Shown here: positions 23,743-36,700 of the stretch, one piece after another | Layout of the letters: every line of letters begins with the position of its first letter | Numbering within the stretch: position 1 is the stretch's first letter | Origin: Bradysia coprophila | Lineage: Eukaryota > Arthropoda > Insecta > Diptera > Sciaridae | Direction: 5' to 3' | DNA length: 64,000 nucleotides | Assembly: GCF_014529535.1 (NCBI RefSeq) | Contig: NW_023504022.1 | Coordinates: forward strand, 9,611,028 to 9,675,027 | Translations under genes and position numbers: made by a program | The notes under the pieces: generated by a model | The model's input: only the letters and a program-made list of their open reading frames with translations | Told to the model about the DNA's origin: nothing | The model's database searches: none

Positions 23743-26700
23743 ATGGACTCATTTACGCAGGTTTGTGGTTCTCGTAGTTCGATGAATGTTAATTGTTCAA
23801 TGTAAATGGTAAATAATTCAATTGTGGCTTTGTTTTCGTCAACTTTACAGCGAATGTTAGAATTAGCTGAGGAACGAAGCAAGACTCTCGGCATTAGTAG
23901 CACGAATAAATTTCCGTTAACGGAATACAATCAAGAGGCGTCTGTGAATACGATGAAAAATCAAAATTCACCGAAAAAGTCGCCATCGCCAACAAAGAAG
24001 TACAGTGTTGTGCGTAAGGAATCGAATATGTCAAAAAATTCGTCACAACGGATGTCATCACCAAATGATACCAAGGAAAACGTTGATGTTGCACTTGAAA
24101 TCAACATAACCACCGGTCCGAATGTACAGGTAAGTTGATAGTGTTTGCAGGCGAATGCAAATTCATTAAACGAAATTCTGTTAGGTTCAAGTGGAAGTGG
24201 AAGAGCGTGACGTCGATGAACATGGCAATGTTCTCAAAAGCGCGGAAAACGCGTCTGATGAACACCTTCCAATGATTAGAGACTCTTCGAGAAACCGTTT
24301 GCAACGCCTTGGTGCATTGTATTCGGAAACGGAGAATCTATCGTCGCCCATTCATCGGAATGAAGCTCGTTTCGATGACGAAGCGCAGACTGACGATAAC
24401 TATCGTGGAAAATCAACCACAAGACTCGGCAAACTTGCTGCTCTTGCCAGCGAAAGAAATAACTGGGAAGACGAGTCGTCCACTTCTGATGGAAAGTCCA
24501 CAAAGCCAGTGTCCAGTCCAACCAAAAGTGCTCCAACAATTGTGGGAGCCAGTCCTCGAAAATTTGTGAACACCGGTGCCATTCCGAAGCAGCCTACCAA
24601 ATCCAATTTGAGTCCGACAAAGAAAATGGGCGAAGTAACAACCACTTCTGACGGTACAACGAAACGCCCGTCGAAACAGTTGAAGTGGGATAAGAATGTG
24701 ATGGACCATCTTGAGCAACAAGGTTTCCAGCGACGCGAATCAACCACATCCAAGCTGGTTTACGATTACAAAGAACCGAAAGACAGCGTCAAATCGGCTC
24801 CAGAGCATGTGAAACCCGTTCAGTCAACAGTGGAATCAGCCAAGAAAACTTACGTTTCCACTGCCCAAATTTCGCAAGTTTCCGAAGTAAAATCACCGCG
24901 TTCTACCGCAAATAATACGACTGGAAAGCACTCAGCAGTTGTGACAAAAGGTTTGGTTTCTGACAGAGCTGCTCGGTTCGAGTCATCACAACCAAACGCT
25001 ACCCAGAAATCTCATAAGGATCCTGCTGAAATGTCTCTGAAGGAACGACTGGCTCTGTTCGAGAAAAACAAGGGAGCTGCTTTGATACCGAAAGCAGCAT
25101 TAGGAATGTCCGTATCGGCCAAACAGATTATGGGCGAAGGACAAACTCCCAAATCAAATACACCGGAAAAGCCCAAGATAAATTCATTTAACAAGCCAGG
25201 TGAGTCCCACGAATTCTAATCTAAATTTTTCGATTTGGTTGTGACAGTTGTTTCCATATTATGCAGTATTTGCCGAATCGACCGCATCCGGTAGCGGTAT
25301 TCGAAATGCAGTCGCAGCATTAATGTCCAATGCAACGACATTGTCACAGTCCCAAATTAGTAACGACATTCGTAAGCAGCGCGAGAAAGAAATGAACGTC
25401 GTGCTAGGTCGTTTTAATCGACCAATTGAGTCTTCGTCGTCAAGTGAACCGGATTCAACATCGCGCAGTTTCGTACCACCAGCACCACCAATGCCTACGA
25501 ATTTACTGAGTAAAGATCGTTCAGCGGAAGTGAAGTCCAATGCTAAGCGCAAGAGCAATGGTTTGTCACACCGAGATTCGTAGACTTCACGAAAATCTAA
25601 AACTCCGTTCAATTTTACAGAAAAACTTCCGCAACATCAGTCAAATGAACGGCGTTTGTCGGATGAAGACTCGAAACGGGCCAAAGTCAATCCAACCCAT
25701 AATGGTCGGCTGTATCCCGTATTGTCGGACATCGAGTCTCAAGTGACCGAATCCGATCGTGATGATTGCACCACAGCCACTATGTCGGATGAACAGAACT
25801 ATCATCATAATCGCAGCTACAGCGAGGAAGACAGGTGGGATAAAGTTGTGCAATGCTTTTTGTTTTGCTTGTGCATTGACATTTGAGTCAATTGCTATGC
25901 ATGGGAATCGGTTCGGTTTGGGATGCTTTTGCTGTTCAATGTGGGAAGGGCGGGAAGGCTTTTGGATGCAGTACTATCCTCCTTTTCATGAATTGCTGTA
26001 ATTTAATTCTTGTGACACTCCAAACTTTCTTCCAATAATTTCTAGAGATTATCATATCGATAACCAACAAAAAAAAAGAAGATTTGGTTGGGTTACAACT
26101 CAATAGCACAGTGTGTAAGTCAAGACTTCACATATAGAATTATTGAATTGCCAATTGTGGATTCGAAACCCAATTGTGGATTCGAAACTCAACCGCAACA
26201 GAAATAATTCGTTTCATTAGGTTGTTGTCCACAAATATGACATCTGATTGAAACGATTATTAGGTTGCTTCTTGTGGTTAGTACGGATAACGTCCCTGTG
26301 TGTTACTTGTAATTTTTGGTTGGTAATGTCATTCAGTCATTTGGCGAAAAGACCGTTGACGGGTTGACGGTGTGTGTTGTCTTTTTTAGCAGAGGTACCG
26401 TCTGACAACTTTTTTATCAGAATTCAGAAAGTTTTGGTGAAATTTTATTTCGGTATAACTAATGTCAATGATGCATCAGCATCCAGATCACCTCAGATCT
26501 AACTATTAATTCTCCTCCGGCTAGGGAACAAATATTCTGGTTGAGAAAGGAACTTTTTAAAAGACGGCAATAAAATCGCCATGTAGGCAACAATTTGACA
26601 TTGGGAACATGCACAAACGGTGGCATAGTGCGTTGAATATGTCTCGGTACCCAGAGTACACGCATCCGTTGGTCACATTGACGTCTGTTGTTCCAATGTA

Positions 26701-29700
26701 GCGGCTGCAGTAGCCACAATAAAATTAAAAAAGTAATGGGAACGTGAATGTTATGGGTGCAGCAAGTATGTAGGGTGTCATGAGTCCAAATAACCATTCC
26801 ATAGATCTTCACTGCCTATCGTTAGTACAATATCGAAGGTAGACTTGTACGAGTGATTTTTTGTCTTCCTTCGATATTTTGCTAACGATAGGTAGTGAAG
26901 ACCTTTGGGGGCATTATTTGAAATACATTTACCGTAGTTACAAGCTGCATCAATAACTGTTCCGTTCCCATTACTTTTCAATATTTTTTGTAAAGCGGCT
27001 GCAGCGGAACCACAGACTTGATTGGGACCAAGATATGCATGTTACATCACCGACACCGATACCTATCCAACACATTATGCCAACATTTGTGCACAAAATC
27101 TGTGTCGCCCAGTGAATCTGTTACTCCTTTTGTTCGTAGTATCGACTCGATGTGTGATGCCAAATCTTTTACTTCATTTGTTTCAAGAGACATATTTCAC
27201 TGTGTAAGGTCGAGCTAATCAGAGCTCATCAATTTCTGTGGTTGATGTTGATGACAGAAGACTTCTGATCCTAACACAATGTCTAAAGTTGCTCAGGGGA
27301 ATGTAGACTAATCTGATTTGAAGAAGCCGAATATGTCGAATTTCAAGGCCAAAATTCGTTAACAGATGTGATATCAATTTTTTAGTGGGTTAAGTGTAGT
27401 TGACGTAAAATAGTCCGGTGGTGTGAATGTTTAGTTGCTTCCAGCAATTTAACTTAAGTCATTTTAAGCTTTAAATTTTAAACTTAAGTTTTATTGATAA
27501 TTGTAAAGTAAATGTGACAATAAAACTCAATCTTTTAACACTAAAAACACACACTTCATTTTCGTCACTACACTTAACCTAACCACTCTACACTGCTACA
27601 CTATTCACAAACTATTCACAATCACTGCAACTTCCACTAATGAGCTTTGATGTAAACAAAAACGAACCGCCCTTTCAAGCCATTCGTCCCGTTTTCTTCT
27701 TTCTACTTCTTCCATGCACATTTTCCTATCAAATTCATTGTTATCTTCCCTTTAGTTACATGGACTCGGCAGAGGAAGACGACATCTGTAACATGAGCCT
27801 GGGCCGTGAAATAATGCAAGCCGTAAAGCGAAACGATCCGTTGCGACCGCAAACGCGCAATTCGCTTAACAATTCGAACAATCGCGACAGTTCGACGGCT
27901 AGCGAATATTCGGGAAATGGACAGGGCGATGACATTGATGATTATATCAATGAAGCACTGGAAGACGATGACGATTCGTATCAGGAGAATGTTACGCCGG
28001 TAATTTTGTGACATTCTGGTTCGGTGGAATGGAAATTAATTGTTGCTTCTCGTTATTTCTCTGTTTTGCAGCGTAAGGGTTCGATATCGTCGAACAGTTT
28101 TTCTTATGCTCGAAGTCCGGCGAAAAGTTTGCGCCATCAAACGATTGACGAAGATGATTGCGAAGACGGTGCTCGTCAAATGAATTTCAAATGTCCCGTC
28201 AAATCTGAATTGACCGTCAATCCATCTGACGACAACAATGTTGTCACATTAACTCATACCGTGAGTTTCTATCGTAGACAACAGTCTCAGGTAATTGTTC
28301 TCCACCGAGTTCCCGGTTCACCAACAGGCCGCTAATTTCGACAACTCATTTATCTTCGCAGAGCGTCAACAACACTCCTGTCCGAAGATTGGCTTACTCG
28401 GATGAAGAAGACGATTCCGTCAGCCAATCGTCGTCTGACACATCAAACGACAACAGTTTGTTTGATGCTAAATTGAAACAATTGCTGGAGAATATCCATA
28501 GACAGGAACGGGTTATCTACGAAACCAGTAAAGCATTGAACGTATGCGCCCAATCGATTGAATTTTCTGGATCAACTGTGTCTGTTGAATCGGAACGCCA
28601 TTTACTGTTAGCGAGTAAGACATATCTGCTGGCCAAGTTTCGATGGGCCTCTTATCTAATGATCTTTTGTTGCAGCTAAGAGACGTAAGGCTTTACTGGA
28701 CGAGGTGAATCGCTTAAAAGTGGATCGATGCGTTCGACCACCGGGCCTGCCAACCGATCGTGGCACTCTGTCCGTCAAAGAAATAATCATTCCTCTGAAA
28801 GAGGATTACATTAGCAAATTGAACATGGATGTTTGCAATGGTCATCATTTGGTGTGTCTATTGACGTACAATGATCAGGTGTTAGCCACAAATGCGGTGA
28901 CCACACGGAAGGGACTGAAGGCTGTTAAATTCCCGGATGAATTACGATTGAACAATGTTTACGCAGACTTTACCGTAAGTACTGAGCACTTTCCGGTCGT
29001 TCATCGATTAATCCATTGATTCCACGGTATGTGCGTGCAGCTTTTCTTAGAAATTTACGGCATGACTGCACAACGCGAAGCATTAGCACAGGACATGAAG
29101 AAAACACCGAAAACACCGAAGGGTAAAAAACAGCAACAACGACGACAGCCGCTTCCATCACCGGGCGGTCCATCTGTTGTGAGAACATCGGCATTCACGC
29201 ATTACGGATCAGTCACATTCTCCATTAAAGAAGTCAATCGAAATTCGTGGAGTTTGAATCAAGTAAGTCGATAGCGGCAGTCATTTCCCTTATTGCCTGT
29301 GTGTGTTCTTTGAGATGTCTAAACCATTCCCCGTTTTGTAGGAATCATTTGTCAGTCCATTATTGGGCAAAATATTCATGAAAGTTCATTGCGAACTGTC
29401 GGTGTCCCTTTATCATAAAGGATTCCTGACAATGTTCGAAGATGTATCCGGTTTCGGAGCATGGCACCGTCGTTGGTGTTGTTTGCATGGCAGTATATTG
29501 AGCTACTGGCGATATCCAGATGATGAGAAAACGAAGGTATTCAAGTGGTATTCAGGTGGAGTGTTCCGACTAAACAGACTAAATTGTTTCCCTTCTTGCA
29601 GCCGCCAATGGGAAGCATTGACTTACAAAATTGTCATTCGCAAATGATCGAACCAGTTCGACGTGATGTGTGCGCTAGATTACACACAGTTTTGATTGAA

Positions 29701-29963
29701 TTGAAACGGCCATGTCAGAAGGACGATAAGAACTCTTTGGTTCTGGAAAAGCACAGCAATTACACGCTCGTAAGGTAAAGTGTTCACCGGAATAGACTGT
29801 TTTGTACGACAGGATCAACTCAACGTTCTTCCGTTTCCCATTCTTTTGTAGACATCTTCTCTCAGCTGACACAAAAGAAGATCGTGACAGATGGATCGCT
29901 CATTTCAACAAATCGTTAATCATTATACGATCATGGAATGCTGCCGCCAGCAAAAAGGCTTAG
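23743..29963 (+). CDS. scra: anillin (scraps-type cytokinesis scaffold)
   Basis: Thirteen exons join without a frame break to about 1,178 residues: 23743-23760, 23851-24129, 24185-25199, 25267-25560, 25621-25834, 27756-27999, 28072-28290, 28362-28614, 28676-28974, 29041-29262, 29342-29536, 29602-29774, 29852-29963. Anillin is the contractile-ring scaffold that links actomyosin, RhoA and septins at the cleavage furrow. The short N-terminus MDSFTQRMLELAEERSK matches the conserved start of the family. A long disordered, Ser/Thr/Lys-rich middle (about 100-790) includes a PPAPPMP proline motif near 515 and acidic patches. The anillin homology domain spans about 795-1030 (LKQLLENIHRQERVIYETSKALN opening helix) and a PH domain about 1043-1165 (YHKGFLTMFED ... 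DRWIAHF). Length is close to Drosophila scraps. Most introns are 54-90 nt; intron 5 is 1.9 kb and holds a SINE. AATAAA follows at 30060. The 6-codon first exon was chosen because it restores the family start. Confidence 0.93.
26096..26362 (+). mobile_element. tRNA-derived SINE, copy 1 (in anillin intron 5)
   Basis: About 265 bp aligns with 53299-53540: ACTCAATAGC, GTAAGTCAAGACTTCAC, CATCTGATTGAA, GATAACGTC, GTAATGTCATTCAGTCA. A pol III A-box-like CAATAGCACAGTG and B-box-like GGATTCGAAAC are placed as in a tRNA head. The B-box segment CCAATTGTGGATTCGAAAC is present twice in tandem, which the other copy lacks. Confidence 0.8.
26806..26905. repeat. hairpin element in anillin intron 5
   Basis: TCTTCACTGCCTATCGTTAG and ATATCGAAGG pair with CCTTCGATAT and CTAACGATAGGTAGTGAAGA around a 30-bp loop. 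The intron around it shows no coding exon that would fit the phase-2 junction. Confidence 0.75.
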
Positions 29964-30059
29964 AGTTTTTTTGCTGACAATTTTGCGATTTCAGGCTCGG
30001 TCATTTCCAAGTGGTTTTCTTTTTTGAAGTTTTTATTTTTATTCTTCTTTTATTTAAGA

Positions 30060-30065
30060 AATAAA
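30060..30065 (+). terminator. polyadenylation signal of anillin
   Basis: AATAAA lies 97 nt after the anillin stop, downstream of a T-rich stretch. Confidence 0.65.
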
Positions 30066-31595
30066 CTCTACCTACAACCGTATTAAAATAATGAACACAC
30101 ACTTAAACGGCTCATGCGCTAAAACATTGGAAGATTGTCAACTAACCATTATATAAATATTAAACTTATTAGCATAAAGCAGTTGATCCATTCATTAACC
30201 GAAACATGGGGTTGTGTTTTGATTATGCCCAACATTCAAGGACAAGTAATGTCCGTACTACAATCGCTCCTCGGGCAGTGGTAGCAACGACGAACGGTGT
30301 GTCGAATTTACATGAGATAAATCAGAGTCACCAGGCCCGAGATTCAAAATTCTTCATTTCATGTGAAACATTATAAAGGATCTGGCCGACGAAGACCAGT
30401 AAAAAGAAAAAGAGGTAGGTGTTGTTTGCACCCCGAGTGCGAAGAGTGCCAGTATTAGTTTAGACAGTGTTCGCACCCGAGTCACAAAGCGATTTCGATT
30501 TTACGTTAACCTTTATACAAGAACAAATTCGGTAGGATCGAACCAAACGATCTTACCTTACAGTTCGTAAAAGAAAACATTCTGTACAGCCAAACAGATT
30601 TCCTCTACGTTTCAGCCTTTTTAGAAAGGACAAACTCAGTAGGATCGAACCCGTTCCATATTGACGAATTTCATCTCACGGCATGTTTTCCATTTATCTA
30701 TGCTTTGTACTTCTTACTGATGATTCGTAAGGGGATAAATTTCGTAGCACCGAAGAATAGTAGATTACTATACCAGGGAAGTAATTTGATATCTCGTATC
30801 CAGATGAGTGAAATTATTCGATAGCGCGGGTCGAAGTCGTCGACGAAGCGAGGAAAGCCGGGAAAGAATGGATGGAAGGCAAGGTGCTCGCTCCAAACCG
30901 AATTCGATGGCGACAATTTGTAGCCTCTCTATGCTCCCTCGAGGAGTAAGAAGTCAGATGATGATATTTGGTTTCACATTACGAGCATGGTAAAGGATCT
31001 TCCGGGATCTTCCCTAGTGGCGGAAGAGGCTAGCACATCCCGTTTAACATATCAAAAAATTGGGAGGGGTTTTTCAATTTTTTCAAAAGATCTTAAAGAA
31101 TTTTATTTCGGGAGATTCCCAGATTTTTTAATGGATGGAAAGTTCGAATAAAAATTAAATTGGAAAACTGTTTGCTCCCACTTGATCATGTCGTTTCTCC
31201 AAACTCCTGTCGCGTAGCAAATTTTGGTCCGATTGACAAACTAATTACTGTTCCGGACTCCTGAAGTCACTTTATTTGACTAAAATGCTCCGAGAAAAAT
31301 TTAATAATTTTTCTCTTGATATTACTGATAGTGGATCTGTTTTGACGACATATATTCGCGACATAGCGAAGCGTTTTTCTATTGATAAGGTAAAAGAATA
31401 GTATACGATAAAAATGACTGTCGTAGTACCGTTCCAGATGCTGTTCCAGCAGTTGGGCTCTCAGAAAGAAGGAAAAAATCTACATTTTCGCACCAACTTT
31501 TTTTCCAAGACTTCTGTAGGCTTGCAGCACAAAAGTACTGGGCTCATTTATATGTGGAACGATAGTGGGTGAGGCCAGCTTCAACACCCCATACT
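30066..31595. other. gene-free stretch
   Basis: No gene. The short plus-strand phrase near 31330-31400 (SGSVLTTYIRDIAKRF-like) could be transposase debris, but it is too short to assign. Confidence 0.45.
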
Positions 31596-31979
31596 CAGTT
31601 CCGTGAAACATCGAAGCTGCAGAGAAGGCGGACTTTCCGAACATTCACTATATTTTTAGTCATAACTCTTGTGGATCTACTAGCGTCAAGCGGTGCGTAT
31701 ACTCTACCTGTAGGTCTTTCCAAGGCCGACATTCGTACAACATTTCAACAATTTAAAATAATTTTTTGAGTTATTGTCGAAAAACTGTTTTCGGTATCCT
31801 CTGACATGTCTTCACGTTTGAACGCATTTCACAGAAAACAATTTTTTAAGAAAAAGTGAAAGATACGTGTTTCCTAGAATTGACAGACGAATCCAACGAG
31901 CTATCACTCATTAAAATCGGAGACCGATTGTTCCCAAAGTTAAAAAAATCGCCTGAAGATTTGGCGATATCACTCATTG
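31596..31979. mobile_element. TTAA foldback family, truncated copy 2
   Basis: This matches the centre and right arm of the 22720 copy: GAAGCTGCAGAGAAGGCGGA, CTACCTGTAGGTCTTTCCAAG, GTTTTCGGTATCCTCTGACA, ending GATTTGGCGATATCACTC. The left arm is missing and the terminal TTAA is replaced by ATTG, so this is a broken half element. Confidence 0.8.
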
Positions 31980-32214
31980 TATGAAGTTCACGTGCAAGGT
32001 ATATTTTAAAATTCCTTGATAAAATACAGGTCCACACAGCCGAAGAAAAATAAGAAACTGGCAATACAATCTAATCAATGTCATTTATCCCACATGCATT
32101 ACCAATGTTACGAGATTTACGTATGTATTATAACTTGTAAATCACATGTGGATTAAATAACATCGTTTGGATTGAAAAAACCGAAATCTATTTTTCTTCG
32201 ACTGTATCAGGGAC

Positions 32215-32450
32215 TATTTTGGGGAAAATTATTGGAAAAATAAGGAAAATAGAGAAAATAGGGAAAATCGGGAAAATAAAGGAAAACAGGGAAAAAAATA
32301 GGGAAAATTGGGAAAAGATTGAGGAAAATTTTCCCTGTTTTCCTTTTTTTTTATTTTCCAAATTTTTCTGTTTTTCTTAATTTTTCCTATTTTCCATATT
32401 TTCCCAATTTTCTTTAATTTTCAAAATTTTCTTTTTTTTCCAAATTAGTT
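32215..32450. repeat. purine/pyrimidine inverted repeat (GGAAAAT)n
   Basis: A run of GGGAAAAT-like units to about 32335 is followed by its mirror complement (TTTTCCC, TTTTTCCT units) to 32450, so one strand can fold into a long weak hairpin. Confidence 0.7.
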
Positions 32451-33084
32451 TCTGACCTTAAGTCGAACAGTGTATCAAATAAACAATTCTATGTAAAAAA
32501 AACTACTTTGTGAGACATTGGACGTAGGGTAATCTGGCACGTCATACAAATTGATGGTGTGCCCATACTATGATCGTGTGTGACAGATTCCCCGATGCCG
32601 GTTAATTGTTCCATCAATTTTTATGATTTTAACGAAAAGTAAGGTTGATTTTATTCAACGTGTTGTCATGGTCACATTCTCTGTTGTTTTTATTTGATTT
32701 CGACTATAGATTTTCATCACAAAAACCGTTTAACTCATCACCAGTAGTTGCAATGAAAGTGTACAGTAGTTTAAAACTGCACAATTTTTGAAAGCGACCA
32801 CTGTATTTCTTTGTCGTTTTTACGATATTCAAAATTCAACAAAACAAAATATTTTCGATGGGGTGAAGAACCTAACAGTTTTCGAAAGGAAAATCAAAAT
32901 TAAGTTGACAAAAAATGCAACAGTGAAGTTGACCATGACTCCATCACATCAAATCAAATTGTTGACAACCAAAAATCATTAAAACGGAAAATTCCTTCAA
33001 CCTTTACTTTTCGAAAAAGCATAAAAATTGATGGACCACTCAGCTATCAGTTTCGTTCGAAAATGGAGGGAATCGTGGACTGCT

Positions 33085-33209
33085 TTTATCGAACGTGTTT
33101 GCTACTTGTCAAGCCAACTAGCATAGAGTCAGAACGGGCATTTTCAGCTTGTGGCTACTTGTGTAGTAAAATTCGTTTAAGACTGAACGACGAAACGCTG
33201 CAAAATTAA
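33085..33209 (+). pseudogene. hAT transposase C-terminal relic
   Basis: About 40 codons read LLVKPTSIESERAFSACG followed by a KIRLRLNDETL stretch and a stop. The P-[ST]-x-x-x-[ES]-ERAFS ... RxRL block is the conserved dimerisation end of hAT-family transposases. The upstream body of the transposase is not recognisable, so this is a dead fragment. It is immediately followed by GGAAAATTA simple repeat. Confidence 0.75.
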
Positions 33210-33305
33210 GGAAAATAGGAAAAATTAGGAAAATAGGAAAAATTAGGAAAATTAAGAAAAATAGGAAAAATTGGGAAAAATATAAAAATAGGGAAAAATT
33301 TCCTC
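33207..33305. repeat. (GGAAAAATTA)n simple repeat
   Basis: About ten purine-rich units such as AGGAAAAATTAGGAAAAT occur directly after the hAT relic. Confidence 0.7.
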
Positions 33306-33650
33306 AAAATAGTCACTGATACATACAGATCATTGAGTAGTTTTGGTCATGCATGGACCTCTGAAAGTATTCAGAAATATCCGAATGGATCACCTTGAAT
33401 CTAGTATTCGTAGATTTTATGCGCAGGCGGTATTTTGCAGTGTTTGTAGCCGTTTTCAATAAGGAACCTCTTGTATAAAGACCTGTATAGGCTTTGCTTT
33501 CGACGTTGACTAAACGCATTTCTTAGAAAGATAGGACGAGAACTTTGCTATTCTTTTCTTAAGATTTAGATCCGATACCTATATTGTACAAGTCGCCCGA
33601 GGAGTGTGCTGTGATGGTTTTGTCACAAAACGAAATTTTCCATGGAAAAA

Positions 33651-33656
33651 TTTATT
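33651..33656 (-). terminator. polyadenylation signal of the reductase gene
   Basis: AATAAA on the minus strand lies 112 nt past the stop codon of the fatty acyl-CoA reductase. Confidence 0.6.
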
Positions 33657-33767
33657 TTATTTTTTTATTATAAATTCACATAACAAATCGAGAATAGAAG
33701 ATTACAGTTTTCATTCAATACCAATAAGCACTGGAGATTCAACAAGTTGCAGCTTAACGCTAAGTAT

Positions 33768-36700
33768 TTAGAAGAAACTAAATAATAAATACGAAATCGG
33801 AACGACCATTCCGGTTTTCGTAAATGACATTCCCAACGAAGAGGCTGTCGCCCACCAAATTCCTCCATAAATCAATGCTTGTAACAGTAAATGCAAAATC
33901 AACAGTCTGTAAAAAGGAAAACGGTTAGCCAGACCAATCAAAACTAAAATCAAAGAAGCTAAACTTACAAAGTATCCTTTCCTCTTGCCGCCTCCAATGT
34001 CTTGTTCGGTTCCTTGTTCAAAAAGCGCCGGACACCCATGGTTAGACTAACGAAATACTCTTCCCATTCCAATGTGCGTATATCGATGTTGAATTTGATC
34101 TTGTCGCCCGGCGACATCGAATCGATCAATTTCATTGTATTCTTGTTGTGGAATTTCCATTCGGTAAAGATGAACTTTTGCAACAGATTCAGTGAGTTCC
34201 AGACATTTGTGTGCAAACGGACGAGAATTGGTCGACCGCCGCCTAATTTTGTAATTGCGTCGAGAATGTATGCCGGTATGAAATGGACGAAAATTGCCGA
34301 TATTTTGAACATCAATAAACTGGACATAAACTTCAAATGAGGATACCTGATGGGATGCGAACGGAAAAGTTAGCTCAGTACCGTCGATTGATAATTCATT
34401 TAACTTACCAAACGGCTGACTTCAACGGATATTTGTGTAGATGAGCATTCACTTTGTGCTGAACATTTTGCCATCTAAATGGTCGGCATGTGCTGGATGT
34501 ACAGTGGAAGATGGTCAAATCTCCACTTCTGTAATACATGTGAAGGGTTAGGCTCCTACAATTTGCAAAATTGTCGATCGGTAACTGACCTTTTCTCAAA
34601 AACGTGCTGTCCAGTCACCAATATTTGATTAACAACCGTATCAACGGGAATATAATCATAGACAAGCCCAGAGCCAATAGGCAAACGACGAACAACACCC
34701 TTTGCTGCGCCCATTAAAAATCCCTGTGGTCCATTTTTAGATATCGTCCATCCGGGAATCGGTTCCTTCCAGGCCGCTGTGACTATTTTTATAAAATTAT
34801 AAATTAATAACTTAATTTGCTCGGATGAATACTCTTCCTTCCACTTACTCATACTGGGTCTAACAATGCCGCAGGGGAAGGTAGCAGCATACTTGTTCAC
34901 TTCATGTTCGGCCAAATGTTTTGTAAACGTATAGGTGTTCGGATGATCCTTCAGCAGTGCCGGCTGCAGTTCCAGCAACGCCGACTCGGTCAACGATGTC
35001 GCCAAATCGATCACCTTCTCTGCACTTTCCGGTGCTGGATACAGTATCTCTTCACATTCCGTCAAATATGCGTTTACGTATGCACTCGATACATGCACCA
35101 TTGATTTCAAATTGCGCATGTCGTTGCACAGCTGCATGACACGTCTGGTTCCCAGCAAATTTGTGGTGACCGTTGGTTTCAGACTTTCGTTGAAGTCCAA
35201 TGTTGCAGCGGAATGGAAGACAACGTTCACATTGTCGACGAGAATTTTGCGATCAGCCGGCGATATTCCCAAATTTTCTTCGCTCACATCGCCTGTGATT
35301 GGAATGAGTTTTTTGAAAATAGCAGCGGATGAGGTTTGCAACAGCGTTTCGAATACCTGGAAAATGGAATTTGTTTTTTGTAGGAACATGAGCGCAAAAA
35401 ATAGTTGAGAGTAAAAGCGTGATAAGTCTATGGACTAGATAGAGGAAGCTTGAGAGATTTTACTGCAGAAAAGACGCGGTTGCATTTATTTTCCAACATA
35501 AATTTCTGTTGTGCGTGTGGAAATGAGATTCTATATTAGGAAATCGTCTTAAAGTCACCCATTTGTCATATCTAAAATTCGTGCTATTTATTGTGATCAA
35601 TGACTTCAAGGTAAATTTTAGTCAAATCCTAACAAAAATTCAATGTAGACGACGAAAATAAGCGATGACCTTTGTTAAACTCTCTTTTATAGCGAAATAT
35701 ATAATCAAAATGTTGAAGTAATAGATTTTGTGTAAAAAATACACTCTAAGATACTTTACACCAATGAAGGAACAGATTTACTGATTTTGTTAGTCGTTTC
35801 TAAAAGGTTAAATGAACGAATTTTTTACGAATTCAGATTCATAGTGTTTTTCTTACAAAGGAAACAAAAATTTAAAAACATGAAATTAGCACAGAATTGT
35901 GTAAGGAGCCGTTCATAAATAACGTAACACAAAAATCAGGACCTCTATATTTCGCGCTGATCGAATAAGCGTTGGCGAAGTAAAGTTCACTTGCAATCGA
36001 ATGAACTTTCTTTGAAACTGGAGGACATCGAACACATAATATGCGCTTTGAACAGTCTAATATTTCTTTATGTCTACTTGTTTACCTCGCTGCGCTCGGA
36101 TCGCAAAATAATTTTTTTGAAATGATTTATTTCGTCAGGTATAATGTGACTATTTGCTCCATTACCAACCCGAATACAAATGGTGATCTTAAGTTTATGA
36201 CAAGAGCAATATGATTTGTGAATGCGAGCGCATAACGACGTAAATTAAAATCCAAGAATCGGAAATAAAAATAAAATTTAAATCAAAATATTCACATCGG
36301 AGTTCAATAAAGTGATAAAGATAAGAACGCAAACAGTTTTCATACGCAAGAACCAGTATGGATATGAGCAGTTCTCCAATAATGCCTGATGCCGCTAGCC
36401 CAATCTTTTCGTAGAAAACTTGGTGTGTATATCGTAAAGTAAATTGGCTTTTTTATGGCTCTCTCGCAGACGTACTACTTATAAGTAAGCGAACTGGTGC
36501 ACCTATTGTCAGTGTTTTGTTTCAATCGTTCCAAACAAGTGAAAGTATAAAAAAAATGAAAAACGCGCTCATCGTCATAGCTCTTGCCTACATCTCAACT
36601 GTATCATGTGCGCAAAACTACATGATCGATTTCAATAACGCCAATTTAACAACTGACTTCGATAGATGTACCTCGTACAACGCTTTTAGAATCGAATCCT

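Noticed and set aside
26465-26812. 115-codon minus-strand frame in anillin intron 5
   Set aside because: Residue composition is erratic (Trp, Cys and His clusters), with no domain. It is probably repeat debris.
34783-34848. Coding extension of 22 residues in the reductase
   Set aside because: Strong splice signals at both ends, and the family alignment joins IVRPSM directly to ITAAWKEP; treated as an intron.
36517-36555. Upstream in-frame ATG giving 13 extra residues to the secreted protein
   Set aside because: The predicted transcription start is only six bases away, and the extension would bury the signal peptide.
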